The notes under the pieces: generated by a model | Told to the model about the DNA's origin: nothing | The model's database searches: none | What the model saw: only the letters and a program-made list of their open reading frames with translations | Position numbers and translations under genes: made by a program | Shown here: positions 52,838 to 63,186 of the stretch, in pieces | How the letters are laid out: every line of letters begins with the position of its first letter | Numbering within the stretch: position 1 is the stretch's first letter | Assembly (NCBI RefSeq): GCF_024756255.1 | Contig: NZ_JANUHB010000002.1 | Span: 868,001-932,000, forward strand | Length of the DNA stretch: 64,000 bases | Reading direction: 5' to 3' | DNA from: Massilia agilis | Lineage (GTDB): Bacteria; Pseudomonadota; Gammaproteobacteria; Burkholderiales; Burkholderiaceae_D

Positions 52838-54021
52838 CAGTGCCGCTCCACCCACCACAGCGCACCGACCGTCAGCGCCATGAACAGCAGGCTCGGCGCA
52901 ATCGCGGTGAGGAAGGCCGGCCATGTGGACAGCAGGCCGATGTGCGACACCAGCGCGTTGATCAGGATGAACGAGACCCCGATCATGATGCCGATGAAGA
53001 TCTTCAGGCTGACGCCGCCGCTGCGGGTATGCAGGTAGGCAAACGGCAGCGCCAGCAGCATCAGCACGAAGATCGCCAGCGGGTCGATCAGCTTTTTCCA
53101 GAACGCGATCTTGAAGCGTTCGGTCTCCTGGCGGTTCTCGGCCAGGTGGCGCGTGTACACCGCCAGCTCGTTGGCCGACATCCGGTCCGGGTCCGAGCGC
53201 GACACCGACAGGATCTTGGGCGTGATCTCGGACTGCAGGTCGAGCGTGTCCAGGTGCCGCGTCGACACCGAGGCGGTATCCAGGCCAAAGCTGCTCTGGA
53301 TCGTCGTCCCCGGCGGCAGCGGCGCGCCCGGTTCCGGCAACTCGCGCGAGTTGTCGAAGCGCGTTTCCGACACGTTGGCGAGCTGCCAGGTGTTGTTGCC
53401 GCTGAAGGTGCCAGTGGCCGCGGTGATCAGCGAGCGCATGCGCATGTTCAGGTCGAATTCGTACAGGCGGATATCGACCAGCTTGCCGTCCGGCTGGATC
53501 TGGCGCACGTTGAAAAAGCGCGAGCCGATCGTCGGGCCCTTGACGCCCTCGGCATGCACGATGTCCTTGGTCCACATGCCCGACCGGAACTCGGCCGACA
53601 CCGTGCCGCCCTTGGCCGCCAGCCGCAGCCGCTCGGCCAGGGGCGCGGTGCGCGGGGTGATGACTTCGCCGAACAGGAAAGTGATCGCCACGAACACGAC
53701 GCCGGTCTTGAACAGCATGCCGGCCGCCATGCGCGTGGACATCGACGAAGCGCGCATGATGGTGAACTCGGAGCTCTGCGCAAATTGCGCCATCGTGTAG
53801 ATGGTGCCGATCAGCGCTGCCACCGGCATCACCTCGTACACGTGCCCCGGCACCTGCAGCAGCACGTACAGGAAGGCGTGCTGGATCATGTAGGTGCCCT
53901 TGCCGACCGAAGGCAGTTCCTGCACCAGGTCCATGAACGCGGTCAGGGCCAGGAAGGCCACCAGCACGAAGGCCACGGCCTGCGTGATGTTGATGGCGAA
54001 GTAGCGTTGCAGGATCTTCAT
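52837..54021 (-). CDS. lptG: LPS export ABC transporter permease LptG
   Basis: A 394-residue inner-membrane permease of the LptB2FG lipopolysaccharide extractor: MKILQRYFAINITQAVAFVL (TM1), a periplasmic beta-jellyroll (about 110-280) and three C-terminal TMs. I start at 54021, overlapping the lptF stop by 4 nt; the upstream-extended ORF covers lptF. Confidence 0.93.
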   Translation of the reverse strand: MKILQRYFAINITQAVAFVLVAFLALTAFMDLVQELPSVGKGTYMIQHAFLYVLLQVPGHVYEVMPVAALIGTIYTMAQFAQSSEFTIMRASSMSTRMAAGMLFKTGVVFVAITFLFGEVITPRTAPLAERLRLAAKGGTVSAEFRSGMWTKDIVHAEGVKGPTIGSRFFNVRQIQPDGKLVDIRLYEFDLNMRMRSLITAATGTFSGNNTWQLANVSETRFDNSRELPEPGAPLPPGTTIQSSFGLDTASVSTRHLDTLDLQSEITPKILSVSRSDPDRMSANELAVYTRHLAENRQETERFKIAFWKKLIDPLAIFVLMLLALPFAYLHTRSGGVSLKIFIGIMIGVSFILINALVSHIGLLSTWPAFLTAIAPSLLFMALTVGALWWVERH

Positions 54022-55163
54022 TGCGCCCCCGCCTTGCCGGTCTTGCCCAGGTAGCGGCGCCGCTTGAGCGCATTCCACAGCATGAGCGGGTGGTAACGGT
54101 GGTTCACGTTCAGGCGCCAGGCGAACAGTCCCAGCGCGGCCAGCAGCGCGGCCAGGTGCAGCGGCCACCATGCCATGCCGAACTGCAGCTTGCCGGACTT
54201 GACGCTGGCTTCCACCACCTTGGTCAGGTTGCTGTAGGTGAAAAAGATCAGCAAAGCCAGGATCAGGTTGGCCGAGCTGCCCGCGCGCGGGTTGACGAAA
54301 CCTAGCGGAATGGCGAGCAGCATCAGCACCACCACCATGATCGGCGCCGACAGCCGGTACAGCAATTCGGCCATCGTGTCCGGCCGGTGCGGGGCCGCCA
54401 GCAGCGCCGGCGTGGACATTTCCTCGACCTTGAATCCACTACCCAGCACCGGCGCCTTGGTCGCCACCCGCATGCTGTAACGCTCGAATTCCATCGACTG
54501 GAAATCGGGGCGGCCCGGCGTGCCCTGGTAGCGCCGGCCGTTTTTCAAAACCAGGAACTGGCCGCCCTTGCCGTCCGATTCGATCACACCCTGTTTGGCC
54601 ACCACGATCGAATTGGCGTTGTTTTCGATGCTGTTGACGAAGACGTTTTGCACCACGGCCGAACCGGCGGCGCTGCCCTCGACGAAAAACACGCGGTTGG
54701 CCGATGCCGATTCGCGGAACTGGCCCGGCGCCACCCGCTTGAGGTCTTCGCGCTTCTGGAAACGCTCGGTATATTCGGTGCGCTTCTGGCTGGCCCACGG
54801 CGTGGCCACGAAGGACAGGCCGCCCACCAGCAGCACCAGCGGCAGGCCGAAGGTCACGACCGGCCGCACCCAGCGCACCAGCGACTGGCCGGAGGCGAAC
54901 CACACCACCATTTCGGAATCGCGGTAACTGCGCGTGACCGCCACCAGCACGGAAATAAAGCTGGTGAGAATGATCACAGTTGGCAGATAATTCAGGACTG
55001 AGAACGCGATCAGCGCCACGACATCGCTCGACGCCACCTGGCCGCCCGCAGCTTTGCTGAGGATGAACATCAGGTTCCAGGTGACGAAAATCGTGAACAG
55101 CACCGTGAAGGTTGCGCCGGCCGCACTGGCCATTTCACGTCGAAGCGCGCGTTGGAAAATCAT
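54018..55163 (-). CDS. lptF: LPS export ABC transporter permease LptF
   Basis: A 381-residue partner permease: MIFQRALRREMASAAGATFT at the N-terminus, LPTVIILTSFISVLVAVTRSYRDSEMVVWFASG (TM2-3 block, first part shown), a periplasmic jellyroll and C-terminal TMs with IPLGFVNPRAGSSANLI. It is divergent from pepA, the usual arrangement in proteobacteria. Confidence 0.94.
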   Translation of the reverse strand: MIFQRALRREMASAAGATFTVLFTIFVTWNLMFILSKAAGGQVASSDVVALIAFSVLNYLPTVIILTSFISVLVAVTRSYRDSEMVVWFASGQSLVRWVRPVVTFGLPLVLLVGGLSFVATPWASQKRTEYTERFQKREDLKRVAPGQFRESASANRVFFVEGSAAGSAVVQNVFVNSIENNANSIVVAKQGVIESDGKGGQFLVLKNGRRYQGTPGRPDFQSMEFERYSMRVATKAPVLGSGFKVEEMSTPALLAAPHRPDTMAELLYRLSAPIMVVVLMLLAIPLGFVNPRAGSSANLILALLIFFTYSNLTKVVEASVKSGKLQFGMAWWPLHLAALLAALGLFAWRLNVNHRYHPLMLWNALKRRRYLGKTGKAGAQ

Positions 55164-55171
55164 TCGCTAGT

Positions 55172-55177
55172 TATAAT
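55172..55177 (+). promoter_or_regulatory. Probable -10 of pepA
   Basis: A perfect TATAAT lies 44 nt upstream of the pepA ATG, in the 58-nt gap to lptF. The best -35-like hexamer (TTGGAA, 55152-55157) has a short 14-nt spacer, so strength is uncertain. Confidence 0.45.
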
Positions 55178-55221
55178 TGCAGGTTAGGCGGTCGCGTCAC
55201 GAAAAACACTTGGAGAACCAA

Positions 55222-56718
55222 ATGGACTTTAGCATAAAAGCATTCGACACAAAAAACACCCTGGCCACTGCCAAAACCGGCGTCGTCGCGGTGGCGGTGT
55301 TCGAAAACAAAAAACTGTCGCAGGCTGCGAAAGCCCTCGATCAACAAGGTGAAATCGCGGCCGCGCTCAAGTCGGGCGACATCAGCGGCAAGCCCGGTTC
55401 CACCCTGCTGCTGCGCGGCGTGGCCGGCAATGCGGCGCAACGCGTGCTGCTGGTGGGCATGGGCGCCGACGAGACGGTCAGCGAAAAGAACTTCGCCAGC
55501 GCCGTTGGCGCGACCATGAAAGCCTTCGGCAGTATCGGTGCGGCGGACGGCATTATCGCATTCCCGCTCACCTCCGTGAAAGGGCGCGACATCAATTGGG
55601 CGCTGCGTACGATCGTGCTGGCCGGTTTCGAGGCCGACTTCCGTACCGACGCGCAAAAGAGCAAGAAGGACCCGGCCCCCGCCGGCGTGCGCAAGATCAC
55701 CATCGCCACCGATGGCGCCCAGGCCCAGCTCAAGGCCGTACTGGCCCAGTCGATCGCGATCGGCAACGGCATGAACCTGACCAAGGAACTGGGCAACCTG
55801 TCGCCGAACGTCTGCACCCCGACCTACCTGGCCAACACCGCCCGCAAAATGGCCGGCGAGTTCGGCTTTGACGTCGAGATCCTGGAGCGCAAGCAGCTCG
55901 AGGCGCTGAAGATGGGCAGCCTGCTGTCGGTGGCCAAGGGCAGCGACGAGCCGCCCAAGTTCATCGTGCTCAAGCACAACGGCGGCAAGAAGAACGACGC
56001 TCCGGTGGTGCTGGTCGGCAAAGGCATCACCTTCGACACCGGCGGCATTTCGCTCAAGCCGGGCCCGAGCATGGACGAGATGAAATACGACATGTGCGGC
56101 GCCGGCTCGGTGCTGGGCACCTTCCGCGCGATCGGCGAGATGGGCCTGAAGCTGAACGTGGTGGGCATCGTCGCGGCCTGCGAGAACATGCCCTCGGGCC
56201 ACGCGACCAAGCCGGGCGACATCGTGACCTCGATGAGCGGCACGACCATCGAAATCCTCAACACCGACGCCGAAGGCCGCCTGATCCTGGCCGACGCCCT
56301 CACCTACGCCGAGCGCTTCAAGCCGGCCGCGGTGGTGGACATTGCGACCCTGACCGGCGCCTGCATCGTCTCGCTGGGCCACCACAAGTCGGGCCTGTTC
56401 ACGCGCCACGACGACGCCCACGACGCGCTGGCGGACGAACTGGTCAGCGCCGGCAAGCAGGCTGGCGACACCGCATGGCGCCTGCCGATCGGCGAGGAGT
56501 ACAACGAGCAGCTCAAGTCGAACTTTGCCGACTTGGCCAACATCGGCACCCCGGGCGGGGCGTCGATCACGGCGGCCTGCTTCCTGGAGAACTTCACCCG
56601 CAAGTACACCTGGGCGCACCTGGACATCGCCGGCACCGCCTGGAAGAGCGGCGCGCAGAAAGGCGCCACCGGCCGCCCGGTGCCGCTGCTGGCGACGTTC
56701 CTGATCAACCGCGTTTGA
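55222..56718 (+). CDS. pepA: Leucyl aminopeptidase (M17)
   Basis: A 498-residue cytosolic aminopeptidase. Metal and catalytic blocks: [28 protein letters not shown] and [20 protein letters not shown] (family signature). I start at ATG 55222 (MDFSIKAF), with TGGAGA 5-10 nt upstream; a longer reading to 55177 adds 15 residues with no support. PepA proteins can also bind DNA at Xer sites. Confidence 0.95.
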   Translation: MDFSIKAFDTKNTLATAKTGVVAVAVFENKKLSQAAKALDQQGEIAAALKSGDISGKPGSTLLLRGVAGNAAQRVLLVGMGADETVSEKNFASAVGATMKAFGSIGAADGIIAFPLTSVKGRDINWALRTIVLAGFEADFRTDAQKSKKDPAPAGVRKITIATDGAQAQLKAVLAQSIAIGNGMNLTKELGNLSPNVCTPTYLANTARKMAGEFGFDVEILERKQLEALKMGSLLSVAKGSDEPPKFIVLKHNGGKKNDAPVVLVGKGITFDTGGISLKPGPSMDEMKYDMCGAGSVLGTFRAIGEMGLKLNVVGIVAACENMPSGHATKPGDIVTSMSGTTIEILNTDAEGRLILADALTYAERFKPAAVVDIATLTGACIVSLGHHKSGLFTRHDDAHDALADELVSAGKQAGDTAWRLPIGEEYNEQLKSNFADLANIGTPGGASITAACFLENFTRKYTWAHLDIAGTAWKSGAQKGATGRPVPLLATFLINRV

Positions 56719-56724
56719 TCTTGT

Positions 56725-56792
56725 GATGGCGGGCACTGCCCGCCTTCAGTGTTAGCATAAAACGTCGTCCCGGCGAAAGCCGGGACGACGTT
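56725..56792. terminator. Two hairpins after pepA, terminator and REP-like
   Basis: The first hairpin is GGCGGGCA (about 56729-56736) / TGCCCGCC, with almost no loop. The second is a perfect 14-bp stem, AACGTCGTCCCGGC (56761-56774) / GCCGGGACGACGTT (56779-56792), with a GAAA tetraloop. Its CGTCGTCCCG arm resembles the REP at 24693. The pair lies between convergent genes and likely blocks transcription both ways. Confidence 0.75.
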
Positions 56793-56800
56793 GTTTGGTG

Positions 56801-57253
56801 TCAGAAAATGCGGTTACCCGGCGCTTCGACAGTCGCCGGATCCTTCACCGCCACCTGCTTCGGGATCACCACCGTCAGCACCGGCGGATAGGCAAAGCCT
56901 GCCCCCGAGTACGTATCCATCACATACCCCAACCCGCCCGTGGTGAGCACGGTGGTGATGAGGTCATGCGCATCGTAGCGCGCCTCGGCGTGTTCGACCG
57001 CGCGGCCGACGCCCTCGCGGGCGCAATCGATGGTCAGCGCCAGCGGATAGCGCGCCACCGTCACCCGGCCCGGCGCCACCACGAACCAGCGGCCCTTGGC
57101 ATTGGACAGCGTGCAGCCGACACCGGCAATTTCGCGGTGCTCCTGCACGGTGTGCACTTCGACGATCTGGTCGGTCGAATCTTCCGTGAGCGTGGCGCAA
57201 CCGCCCAGCCCGGCGAGCGTCGCCGCTGCCACTATCTTGCCAATACGCGACAT
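56801..57253 (-). CDS. Predicted lipoprotein of unknown function
   Basis: A 150-residue protein with a lipobox (MSRIGKIVAAATLAGLGGC, LGGC at about 16-19). The mature part has VHTVQEHREIAGVGCTLSN and a C-terminal hydrophobic stretch (LITTVLTTGGLGYVMDTYSG) followed by YPPVLTVVIP. I start at 57253; an ATG at 57274 would add seven polar residues. Many proteobacteria carry similar short lipoproteins; no role is known to me. Confidence 0.75.
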   Translation of the reverse strand: MSRIGKIVAAATLAGLGGCATLTEDSTDQIVEVHTVQEHREIAGVGCTLSNAKGRWFVVAPGRVTVARYPLALTIDCAREGVGRAVEHAEARYDAHDLITTVLTTGGLGYVMDTYSGAGFAYPPVLTVVIPKQVAVKDPATVEAPGNRIF

Positions 57254-57316
57254 GTGAGGTACCCGAGAATGCATCCTGTGCTGTTAACGGCAGGATACAC
57301 GGGTTCATGAGTGCGG

Positions 57317-57520
57317 TTAACCGGCGCCGGGTTCACCGACCGGTGCAAAGCGGGGGACCTGGCGCCCGTCCACCTCGACCAGCTCAAAAAAGACGTGCTT
57401 CGGACGAATCCAGACCGTGCCATTGGCGGCCCGGTACACGATCATCGGCGTGTGGTCGGACTCCAGCAGCGCTTCGTGCAGCACCTCGTAGAGTCCGCCC
57501 TTGTAATGCCGATATTGCAT
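57317..57520 (-). CDS. DUF1653 domain protein
   Basis: A 67-residue protein that is nearly all DUF1653: YRHYKGGLYEVLHEALLES, MIVYRAANGTVWIRPKHVFF. Function unknown. Its start shares one nt with the stop of the upstream gene (TGATG), so they form an operon. Confidence 0.85.
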   Translation of the reverse strand: MQYRHYKGGLYEVLHEALLESDHTPMIVYRAANGTVWIRPKHVFFELVEVDGRQVPRFAPVGEPGAG

Positions 57521-57852
57521 CAGGCCTTTTCGGTGGCCAGTGCGCGCTGCCGGGTGCGCAGGTTCAGGATGACCTTGCGCGCGCCCGCCAGGCCGGCGCC
57601 TTCGTCCAGGGTGTTGATGGCGTCGAGGACTTCGTTCAGTACCCGCTCGCGCAGTGCGGCCTCTTCCGGACCAACCGGGGCCTTGGCCATGAACTTGGGC
57701 GCTTCCGCTGCCTGTGCCCCGTGCGACAGGGCGGCTTGCCAGATCATCCAGCGGCGCTGGGTCTCGTACACCAGGTATTCGTCGGGCTTGTCTTCGCGGC
57801 GGCGGACAATGTGGCCGTCGCGCTGGGCCCAGGCTTCAAATGCGCTACGCAT
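57520..57852 (-). CDS. Hypothetical protein
   Basis: A 110-residue protein: AFEAWAQRDGHIVRRREDKP and YLVYETQRRWMIWQAAL near the N-terminus, then a helical C-terminal half. The Trp-rich start resembles small phage- or plasmid-associated proteins, but I do not recognise a family. AAAGGAAAG a few nt upstream supports the start. It is cotranscribed with the DUF1653 gene. Confidence 0.65.
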   Translation of the reverse strand: MRSAFEAWAQRDGHIVRRREDKPDEYLVYETQRRWMIWQAALSHGAQAAEAPKFMAKAPVGPEEAALRERVLNEVLDAINTLDEGAGLAGARKVILNLRTRQRALATEKA

Positions 57853-58166
57853 GTCTTTCCTTTGCTAACTGGATACGGGAAATTTGCTCTACGGCAATAG
57901 TAGTGCAAAAGTTACCGTACTGCAACTTCTGTGTGCGAAAAAAGTACGATAAGCGATGCCAACCGGACACAGTTCCAACTGTTACACTTCGCTACAATTC
58001 ACGCTCACTCAAGCGGCGCGTGTGGTTTTTTTACTATTTGAACATTAGCATTTAACCACAATGATTGTCATTTTATAAAAATATGTGCGAATTTGGAAGA
58101 TTTTTGTGTTGCGCGAATGGTAGCCAGCGCTGATACTGCGCCCACTCCAAAACAACGCGCCGACCT
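57853..58166. other. AT-rich non-coding gap before xthA
   Basis: 314 nt, clearly more AT-rich than its surroundings, between divergent genes, so it must hold both promoters. Candidate signals include TTGTCA near 58065 followed by TATAAA-like runs, with poor spacing. No RNA gene or repeat was recognised. Confidence 0.4.
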
Positions 58167-58931
58167 ATGAAAATCGCAACGTGGAATGTTAATTCGCTCA
58201 AGGTGCGCCTGCCGCACCTGCTGCAGTGGCTGGGCGAAAACCCGGTTGATGTGCTCTGCATTCAAGAGACCAAGCTGACCGACGATAAGTTCCCGGAGAA
58301 AGAAATTAACGAAGCCGGCTACCAGGTCGTATTTACCGGACAAAAGACATACAACGGCGTCGCGATCCTGTCGCGCCACCCGATCGCCGACGTGGTGCGC
58401 AACAACCCGCGCTTTCCGGACGAGCAGCAGCGCATCATCGCCGCCACCATCGAGGGCATGCGCATCGTGTGTGCCTACGTGCCGAACGGCCAGAGCGTAG
58501 GCTCGGATAAATATGCCTACAAGCTCGCGTGGCTGGCGGCGCTGCGCGACTGGCTCGCGGAAGAAATGCAGGCCCACGAGCAGCTCGCTTTGCTGGGGGA
58601 CTACAACATCGCCCCCGAGGACCGCGACGTGCACGACCCGGTGGCCTGGGCCGAACAGGTGCATTGCTCGACCCCGGAACGCGCCGCGCTCGGCGCGCTG
58701 GTCGGGCTTGGACTGTGCGATTCGTTCCGGCTGTTCGAACAGCCCGACAAGTCGTACAGCTGGTGGGATTACCGGCAGCTCGCGTTCCGCCGCAATTGCG
58801 GGCTGCGCATCGACCACATCCTGCTCTCCCCGGCGCTGGCGAAGCGCTGCGTGGGCTGCGCGATCGACCGCGCCCCGCGCAAGTGGGAGCAGCCGTCGGA
58901 CCATGCGCCGGTGATCGCGACCCTGGACTAA
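58167..58931 (+). CDS. xthA: Exodeoxyribonuclease III
   Basis: A 254-residue AP endonuclease: MKIATWNVNSLKVRLPHLL, QETKLTD (metal Glu), YVPNGQ, LLGDYNIAPEDRDV (Asp/Asn), RIDHILLSP and SDHAPVIATL (catalytic Asp-His). It acts in base-excision repair. It converges on a GGDEF-EAL gene, with a REP element between. Confidence 0.94.
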   Translation: MKIATWNVNSLKVRLPHLLQWLGENPVDVLCIQETKLTDDKFPEKEINEAGYQVVFTGQKTYNGVAILSRHPIADVVRNNPRFPDEQQRIIAATIEGMRIVCAYVPNGQSVGSDKYAYKLAWLAALRDWLAEEMQAHEQLALLGDYNIAPEDRDVHDPVAWAEQVHCSTPERAALGALVGLGLCDSFRLFEQPDKSYSWWDYRQLAFRRNCGLRIDHILLSPALAKRCVGCAIDRAPRKWEQPSDHAPVIATLD

Positions 58932-58942
58932 ACCGAGACAGC

Positions 58943-59018
58943 CGTAGGGTGGGCTCTCGAGCCCACGCGGAGGGTCACGCGGCGCGTATCTGCGCGTGGG
59001 CTCGAGAGCCCACCCTAC
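58943..59018. repeat. REP-like palindromic doublet, GTAGGGTGGGC family, copy C
   Basis: A 76-nt element between convergent xthA and the second GGDEF-EAL gene: left CGTAGGGTGGGCTCTC, right GAGAGCCCACCCTAC, with inner GGGCTC hairpins and ACGCG boxes. The GGDEF-EAL stop TAG (complement of 59015-59017) is inside it, as in copy B. Confidence 0.9.
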
Positions 59019-61528
59019 CGCAACAACTCCGGCACCTGGTGCGCTTCGAGCGGTCGCGCGAACAGGAAGCCCTGCGCCAGCTCGCAGCCGTGTTCGCGCA
59101 GCAGCTGCAGCTGCGCCTCGGTCTCCACGCCTTCGGCCACCACCGACAGCTGCAGGCTGTTCGCCAGCGCCATCACGGCCGCCACGATCGCGCGGTCCTC
59201 GGCGCTGGCTTCGAGCTCGCGCACGAAGGCGCGGTCCACCTTGATCTTGTGGACCGGGAAGCGCTTCAGGTAAGCCAGGCTCGAATACCCGGTGCCGAAG
59301 TCGTCGATCGACAGGCGCACGCCCATCGCGTTGATCTGTTCGAGCACTTCGAGTGTGTGCCCGCCCGACTGCATGAGCGTGGTCTCGGTGATCTCCAGCT
59401 CCAGCAGCGCAGGGGCGATCCCGGTCTCCTCGACGATGCGCCGCACCGTGCCGGCCAGTCCGCGCTGGGCGAACTGGCGCCCCGACAGGTTAACCGCGAC
59501 CGGCACCGCCGGCAGCCCCTGGCGCTGCCACGCCACCGCCTGTTCGCAGGCGCTGCGCAACACCCACTCGCCCACCGCGATGATCATGCCGCTCTCTTCC
59601 AGGATGGGGATGAACTCGTCCGGCCCGACCAGGCCCAGGCCGGGCCTGCGCCAGCGCAGCAGCGCCTCCAGCGCATGCACGCGGCGCGTGCCGGCCTCGA
59701 TGACGGGCTGGTAAAAGAGCTCGAACTGGTTCGCGGCCAGCGCGACGCGCAGGCTGCTCTCCAGCTCGAAGTGGCGCGCCGCCGACTCGTTCATGCGCTC
59801 GGTGAAGAACTGCCAGGTGTTGCGGCCCGCCCCTTTGGCGTGGTACATCGCAGCGTCCGCGTTGCGCATCAGGGTCGCCACGTCCTGCCCATGGTCGGGG
59901 TACAGGCAGATGCCGATCGACGGCGAAATGTGCAGGATGCGGCCCTCGTGCGGGATCGGGGCCGACAGCACCTCGATGATCTTCTCCGCCACCTGGGTGC
60001 AGTCGCGCGGGCCCTCGATCCCGGGGACCAGCACCACGAACTCGTCGCCGCCCAGCCGCGCCACCGTGTCGCTGGCGCGCACCGCGCGGCACAGGCGGTT
60101 GGCCACCTCCTTGAGCAGGTGGTCGCCGGCCAGGTGGCCGAGGGAATCGTTGATGGTCTTGAAGCGGTCCAGGTCGATGAACATCACCGCCAGCTTGCGG
60201 TCGTTGCGCTGGCTCGACAGCATCGCCCGGTCCAGCCGGTCCGACAGCAGCGAGCGGTTCGGCAGCCCGGTCAGGCTGTCGTGGTAGGCCATGTGGTGCA
60301 CACGCGCCTCGGCCTGGCGGCGCTCGACGATTTCGGCCTGCAGCAGCGCGTTGGCGCCCGCCAGTTCGGCGGTGCGTTCGAGCACGCGCAGCTCGAGTTC
60401 GTCGCGCGCGCGCGCCACCGCCTGCGCCGCCTCGCGCCGCGCGGTCACGTCGTCCACCAGCCACACGCTGCGCCCCTGCCGCTGCGCCAGGTCGAACAGC
60501 CGCCCCGACAGCCGCGCCCAGAAGCGCGAGCCGTCCGCGCGCACCACCTCGTGTTCGGCCATGTGCACGCGCCCGGCCAGGAAGTCGCGCGCGGTTTCGC
60601 GCCGCGCGGCCATCCAGCTCGCGCTATCCGGATACAGCTCGGCGACCGGGATGCCGTTGATGCCGCCCGGCGGATAGCCGAACAGCTCCTCCATCTTGGC
60701 GTTGCAGTGCAACGTACGGCCCCGCTCGACCACCGCGATGCCCAGCACCGCGTTGTCCAGGATGGCCTGGTTCTCCAGCAGCGCGTTGCGCAGCGTCTCT
60801 TCGGCACGCTTGTTGCGTGTGCGGTCTTCGATGATCCAGATATTGCCCAGCGCCGGGTCGTCGCGCCGGACCTGGTGGCCGATCAGCTGCACCCAGATTG
60901 GCCTGCCGTCGGCGCGCACCATCCAGGCCTCGGCCTGGAAGCTCTCGCCGCGTGCCAGCAGGTTGGCCGCGGCGTCGCCGATTTCGTGGTAGTGCTCGTC
61001 GCTGCCGTAGAGCGAGCGCACCGGCACGCCGACCGCTTCTTCGGCACCGAAGCCGAACATTTGCGCAAAGCCGCGGTTGTAACGGACGACGCGGCGATCC
61101 CGCGTGAACAGGATGCCGATGCCGGCGTTGTTCATGATGGCGCGGACCTCGGTCTCGGCCGCACGCGCCGCGCTGACATCCTCGACCATCCAGACGGTGC
61201 CGGCGGCGCGCCGCCCCGGCTCGACCGACTTGGCGCGCACCCTGCCCCAGAACGTCGAACCGTCGCGCCGGCGCAGGCGCTGCTCGGCCTTTTCGAACAG
61301 GCGCCCGTCGTGCAGCGCCGGCGCCGCCTCGGCCAGGAAGGCGTGGTACTGCTCTTCGGAGACAAACAGGCAGGCGCCGCTGGTGTTGACCAGTTCCTCG
61401 GGGGCGTAGCCGAACATCTGGGCCATGCGTGGATTGCAGCGCCTGACCACGCCGGGCTGGGTGAACATGATGCCCATCGGCGCGTGCTCGAAGATGGCGG
61501 CGTGTTCGAGCAAGCCGGGATGCAGCAT
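59015..61528 (-). CDS. PAS-PAS-PAS-GGDEF-EAL protein with intact motifs
   Basis: An 837-residue protein: three PAS domains (about 1-105, 110-230, 235-360), a coiled linker, GGDEF with GGDEF at about 492, and EAL with EALLRW near 620, VAVNLS, ELEITE, IDDFGTGYSSL, KVDRAFV and VAEGVETEAQ, all canonical. It can therefore have both cyclase and phosphodiesterase activity. I start at 61528 (MLHPGLL), preceded by GAGGAAGGGGAG; earlier starts (61549, 61579) lack this. The stop is in REP copy C. Confidence 0.9.
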   Translation of the reverse strand: MLHPGLLEHAAIFEHAPMGIMFTQPGVVRRCNPRMAQMFGYAPEELVNTSGACLFVSEEQYHAFLAEAAPALHDGRLFEKAEQRLRRRDGSTFWGRVRAKSVEPGRRAAGTVWMVEDVSAARAAETEVRAIMNNAGIGILFTRDRRVVRYNRGFAQMFGFGAEEAVGVPVRSLYGSDEHYHEIGDAAANLLARGESFQAEAWMVRADGRPIWVQLIGHQVRRDDPALGNIWIIEDRTRNKRAEETLRNALLENQAILDNAVLGIAVVERGRTLHCNAKMEELFGYPPGGINGIPVAELYPDSASWMAARRETARDFLAGRVHMAEHEVVRADGSRFWARLSGRLFDLAQRQGRSVWLVDDVTARREAAQAVARARDELELRVLERTAELAGANALLQAEIVERRQAEARVHHMAYHDSLTGLPNRSLLSDRLDRAMLSSQRNDRKLAVMFIDLDRFKTINDSLGHLAGDHLLKEVANRLCRAVRASDTVARLGGDEFVVLVPGIEGPRDCTQVAEKIIEVLSAPIPHEGRILHISPSIGICLYPDHGQDVATLMRNADAAMYHAKGAGRNTWQFFTERMNESAARHFELESSLRVALAANQFELFYQPVIEAGTRRVHALEALLRWRRPGLGLVGPDEFIPILEESGMIIAVGEWVLRSACEQAVAWQRQGLPAVPVAVNLSGRQFAQRGLAGTVRRIVEETGIAPALLELEITETTLMQSGGHTLEVLEQINAMGVRLSIDDFGTGYSSLAYLKRFPVHKIKVDRAFVRELEASAEDRAIVAAVMALANSLQLSVVAEGVETEAQLQLLREHGCELAQGFLFARPLEAHQVPELLR

Positions 61529-61698
61529 GCTCTCCCCTTCCTCGATCATGTTTGCCGGCTCACGCGTTCCTCGATCCATGTCACCCGTTCTGTGCCGCAG
61601 CCTCTAGCCGGGCCGCTCGAATTGATTTGGATCATAAACCACAATCTTGCGTCCCGGGCAAAAAAACTGAACGGCGCGCCGGCGCTACCCATACGGCA

Positions 61699-63147
61699 TC
61701 AAATCACGTACATGCCGACGTAATCGTTGACCGCCATGCGCTCCAGCGCCTCCTGATCCAGCGATGCGGCGAGGATCGTCTCCTGCTGCCGCGGCGGGAA
61801 GCGGCGCGCAAGGTTGGTGCGGAACTTTGCAAGCAGCAGCGGCAGCCCTTCGGCACGGCGCCGCGCGTGGCCCAGCGGGTACTCGACCAGCACCTCGTCA
61901 AAGCGCGTGCCGTCGCCAAATTCGACCGTGACGCCGTTCGGGATCGCGCGCCGCGCGGGGTCGTGGTACGCGGCGGAGAACGCCGGCTCCTCGACGCACA
62001 CGATCTTCGCGCGCAGCGCGTCGATGCGCGGGTCGGCGACGACATCATCCTCGTAGTCGGCCGCCGTAAGCCTGCCGTGGATCAGCGGCAGCGCCACCAT
62101 GTACTGGATGCAGTGGTCACGGTCGGCGGGATTGTCGAGCGGGCCATGCTTGTCGATGATGCGCATGCAGGCCTCGTGGGTGCGAATGGTGACGCGGGCG
62201 ATGTCGTCGCTGCGCTTGCCGGCCCTGGCCATCGCCGCGTAGATGGTCATCGCCGCCTCCACCGCCGTCTGGGCATGGAACTCTGCGGGGTACGAGATCT
62301 TGAAGAGCACGTTCTCCATCACGTACGAGCCGTACGGCCGCTGGAACCGCAGCGGCTGGCCCTTGAACAGCACGTCGTAGAAGCCCCAGGTGCGGGCGGT
62401 GAGCGCGCTCGGGTAGCCCATCTCGCCCTTCTCGGCCATCAGCGCAAGCCGCACGCCGCGGCTGGTCGCGTCGCCCGCCGCCCACGATTTGCGCGAGCCG
62501 GTGTTGGGCGCCTGGCGGTAGGTGCGCAGCGCCTGTCCGTCCACCCAGGCCTGCGACACCGCCGCCAGCATCTCGTTGCGCGACAACCCAAGCAGCTGCG
62601 CCACCACCGCGCAGGTGGCCACCTTGACCAGCACCACGTGGTCCAGGCCAACCTTGTTGAACGAATTTTCGAGCGCGATGCAGCCCTGGATCTCGTGCGC
62701 CTTGATCATGGCCGTGAGCACGGCGCGCATCGGGAGCGGCGGCTTGCCGTTGGCGGCGGCGCGCCGCGACAGCCAGTCCGCCACTGCGAGGATGCCGCCC
62801 AGGTTGTCCGACGGATGGCCCCATTCGGCTGCCAGCCAGGTGTCGTTGAAATCGAGCCAGCGCACCATGGCGCCGATGTTGAAGGCCGCCTGCACCGGGT
62901 CCAGTTCGAACTGCGTGCCGGGCACGCGGGCGCCGTACGGCACCACGGTGCCGTGCACGATTGGGCCGAGGAGCTTGGTGCAGGCCGGGTAGCCTAGCGC
63001 TTCCAGGCCGCAGCCGAGGGTATCGAGCAGGCAGTGGCGGGCGGTATCGTACGCGAGCGGCGAAGTGATTTCATAGTCGCGTACATAGTCGACGATGTCG
63101 GAGATGACGTCGTCGTAGGGGTGGCCGATGTTGGCGGCTTCGGGCAT
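61699..63147 (-). CDS. prpD: 2-methylcitrate dehydratase
   Basis: A 482-residue MmgE/PrpD-family dehydratase: [62 protein letters not shown]. It dehydrates 2-methylcitrate in propionate degradation. I start at 63147 (MPEAAN); the reading to 63210 adds a Cys/Trp-rich segment. prpF lies upstream on the same strand, with a REP element between them. Confidence 0.93.
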   Translation of the reverse strand: MPEAANIGHPYDDVISDIVDYVRDYEITSPLAYDTARHCLLDTLGCGLEALGYPACTKLLGPIVHGTVVPYGARVPGTQFELDPVQAAFNIGAMVRWLDFNDTWLAAEWGHPSDNLGGILAVADWLSRRAAANGKPPLPMRAVLTAMIKAHEIQGCIALENSFNKVGLDHVVLVKVATCAVVAQLLGLSRNEMLAAVSQAWVDGQALRTYRQAPNTGSRKSWAAGDATSRGVRLALMAEKGEMGYPSALTARTWGFYDVLFKGQPLRFQRPYGSYVMENVLFKISYPAEFHAQTAVEAAMTIYAAMARAGKRSDDIARVTIRTHEACMRIIDKHGPLDNPADRDHCIQYMVALPLIHGRLTAADYEDDVVADPRIDALRAKIVCVEEPAFSAAYHDPARRAIPNGVTVEFGDGTRFDEVLVEYPLGHARRRAEGLPLLLAKFRTNLARRFPPRQQETILAASLDQEALERMAVNDYVGMYVI

Positions 63148-63186
63148 GGCGGACCTCCACAAGCATGGACACCACCCGATTCTACT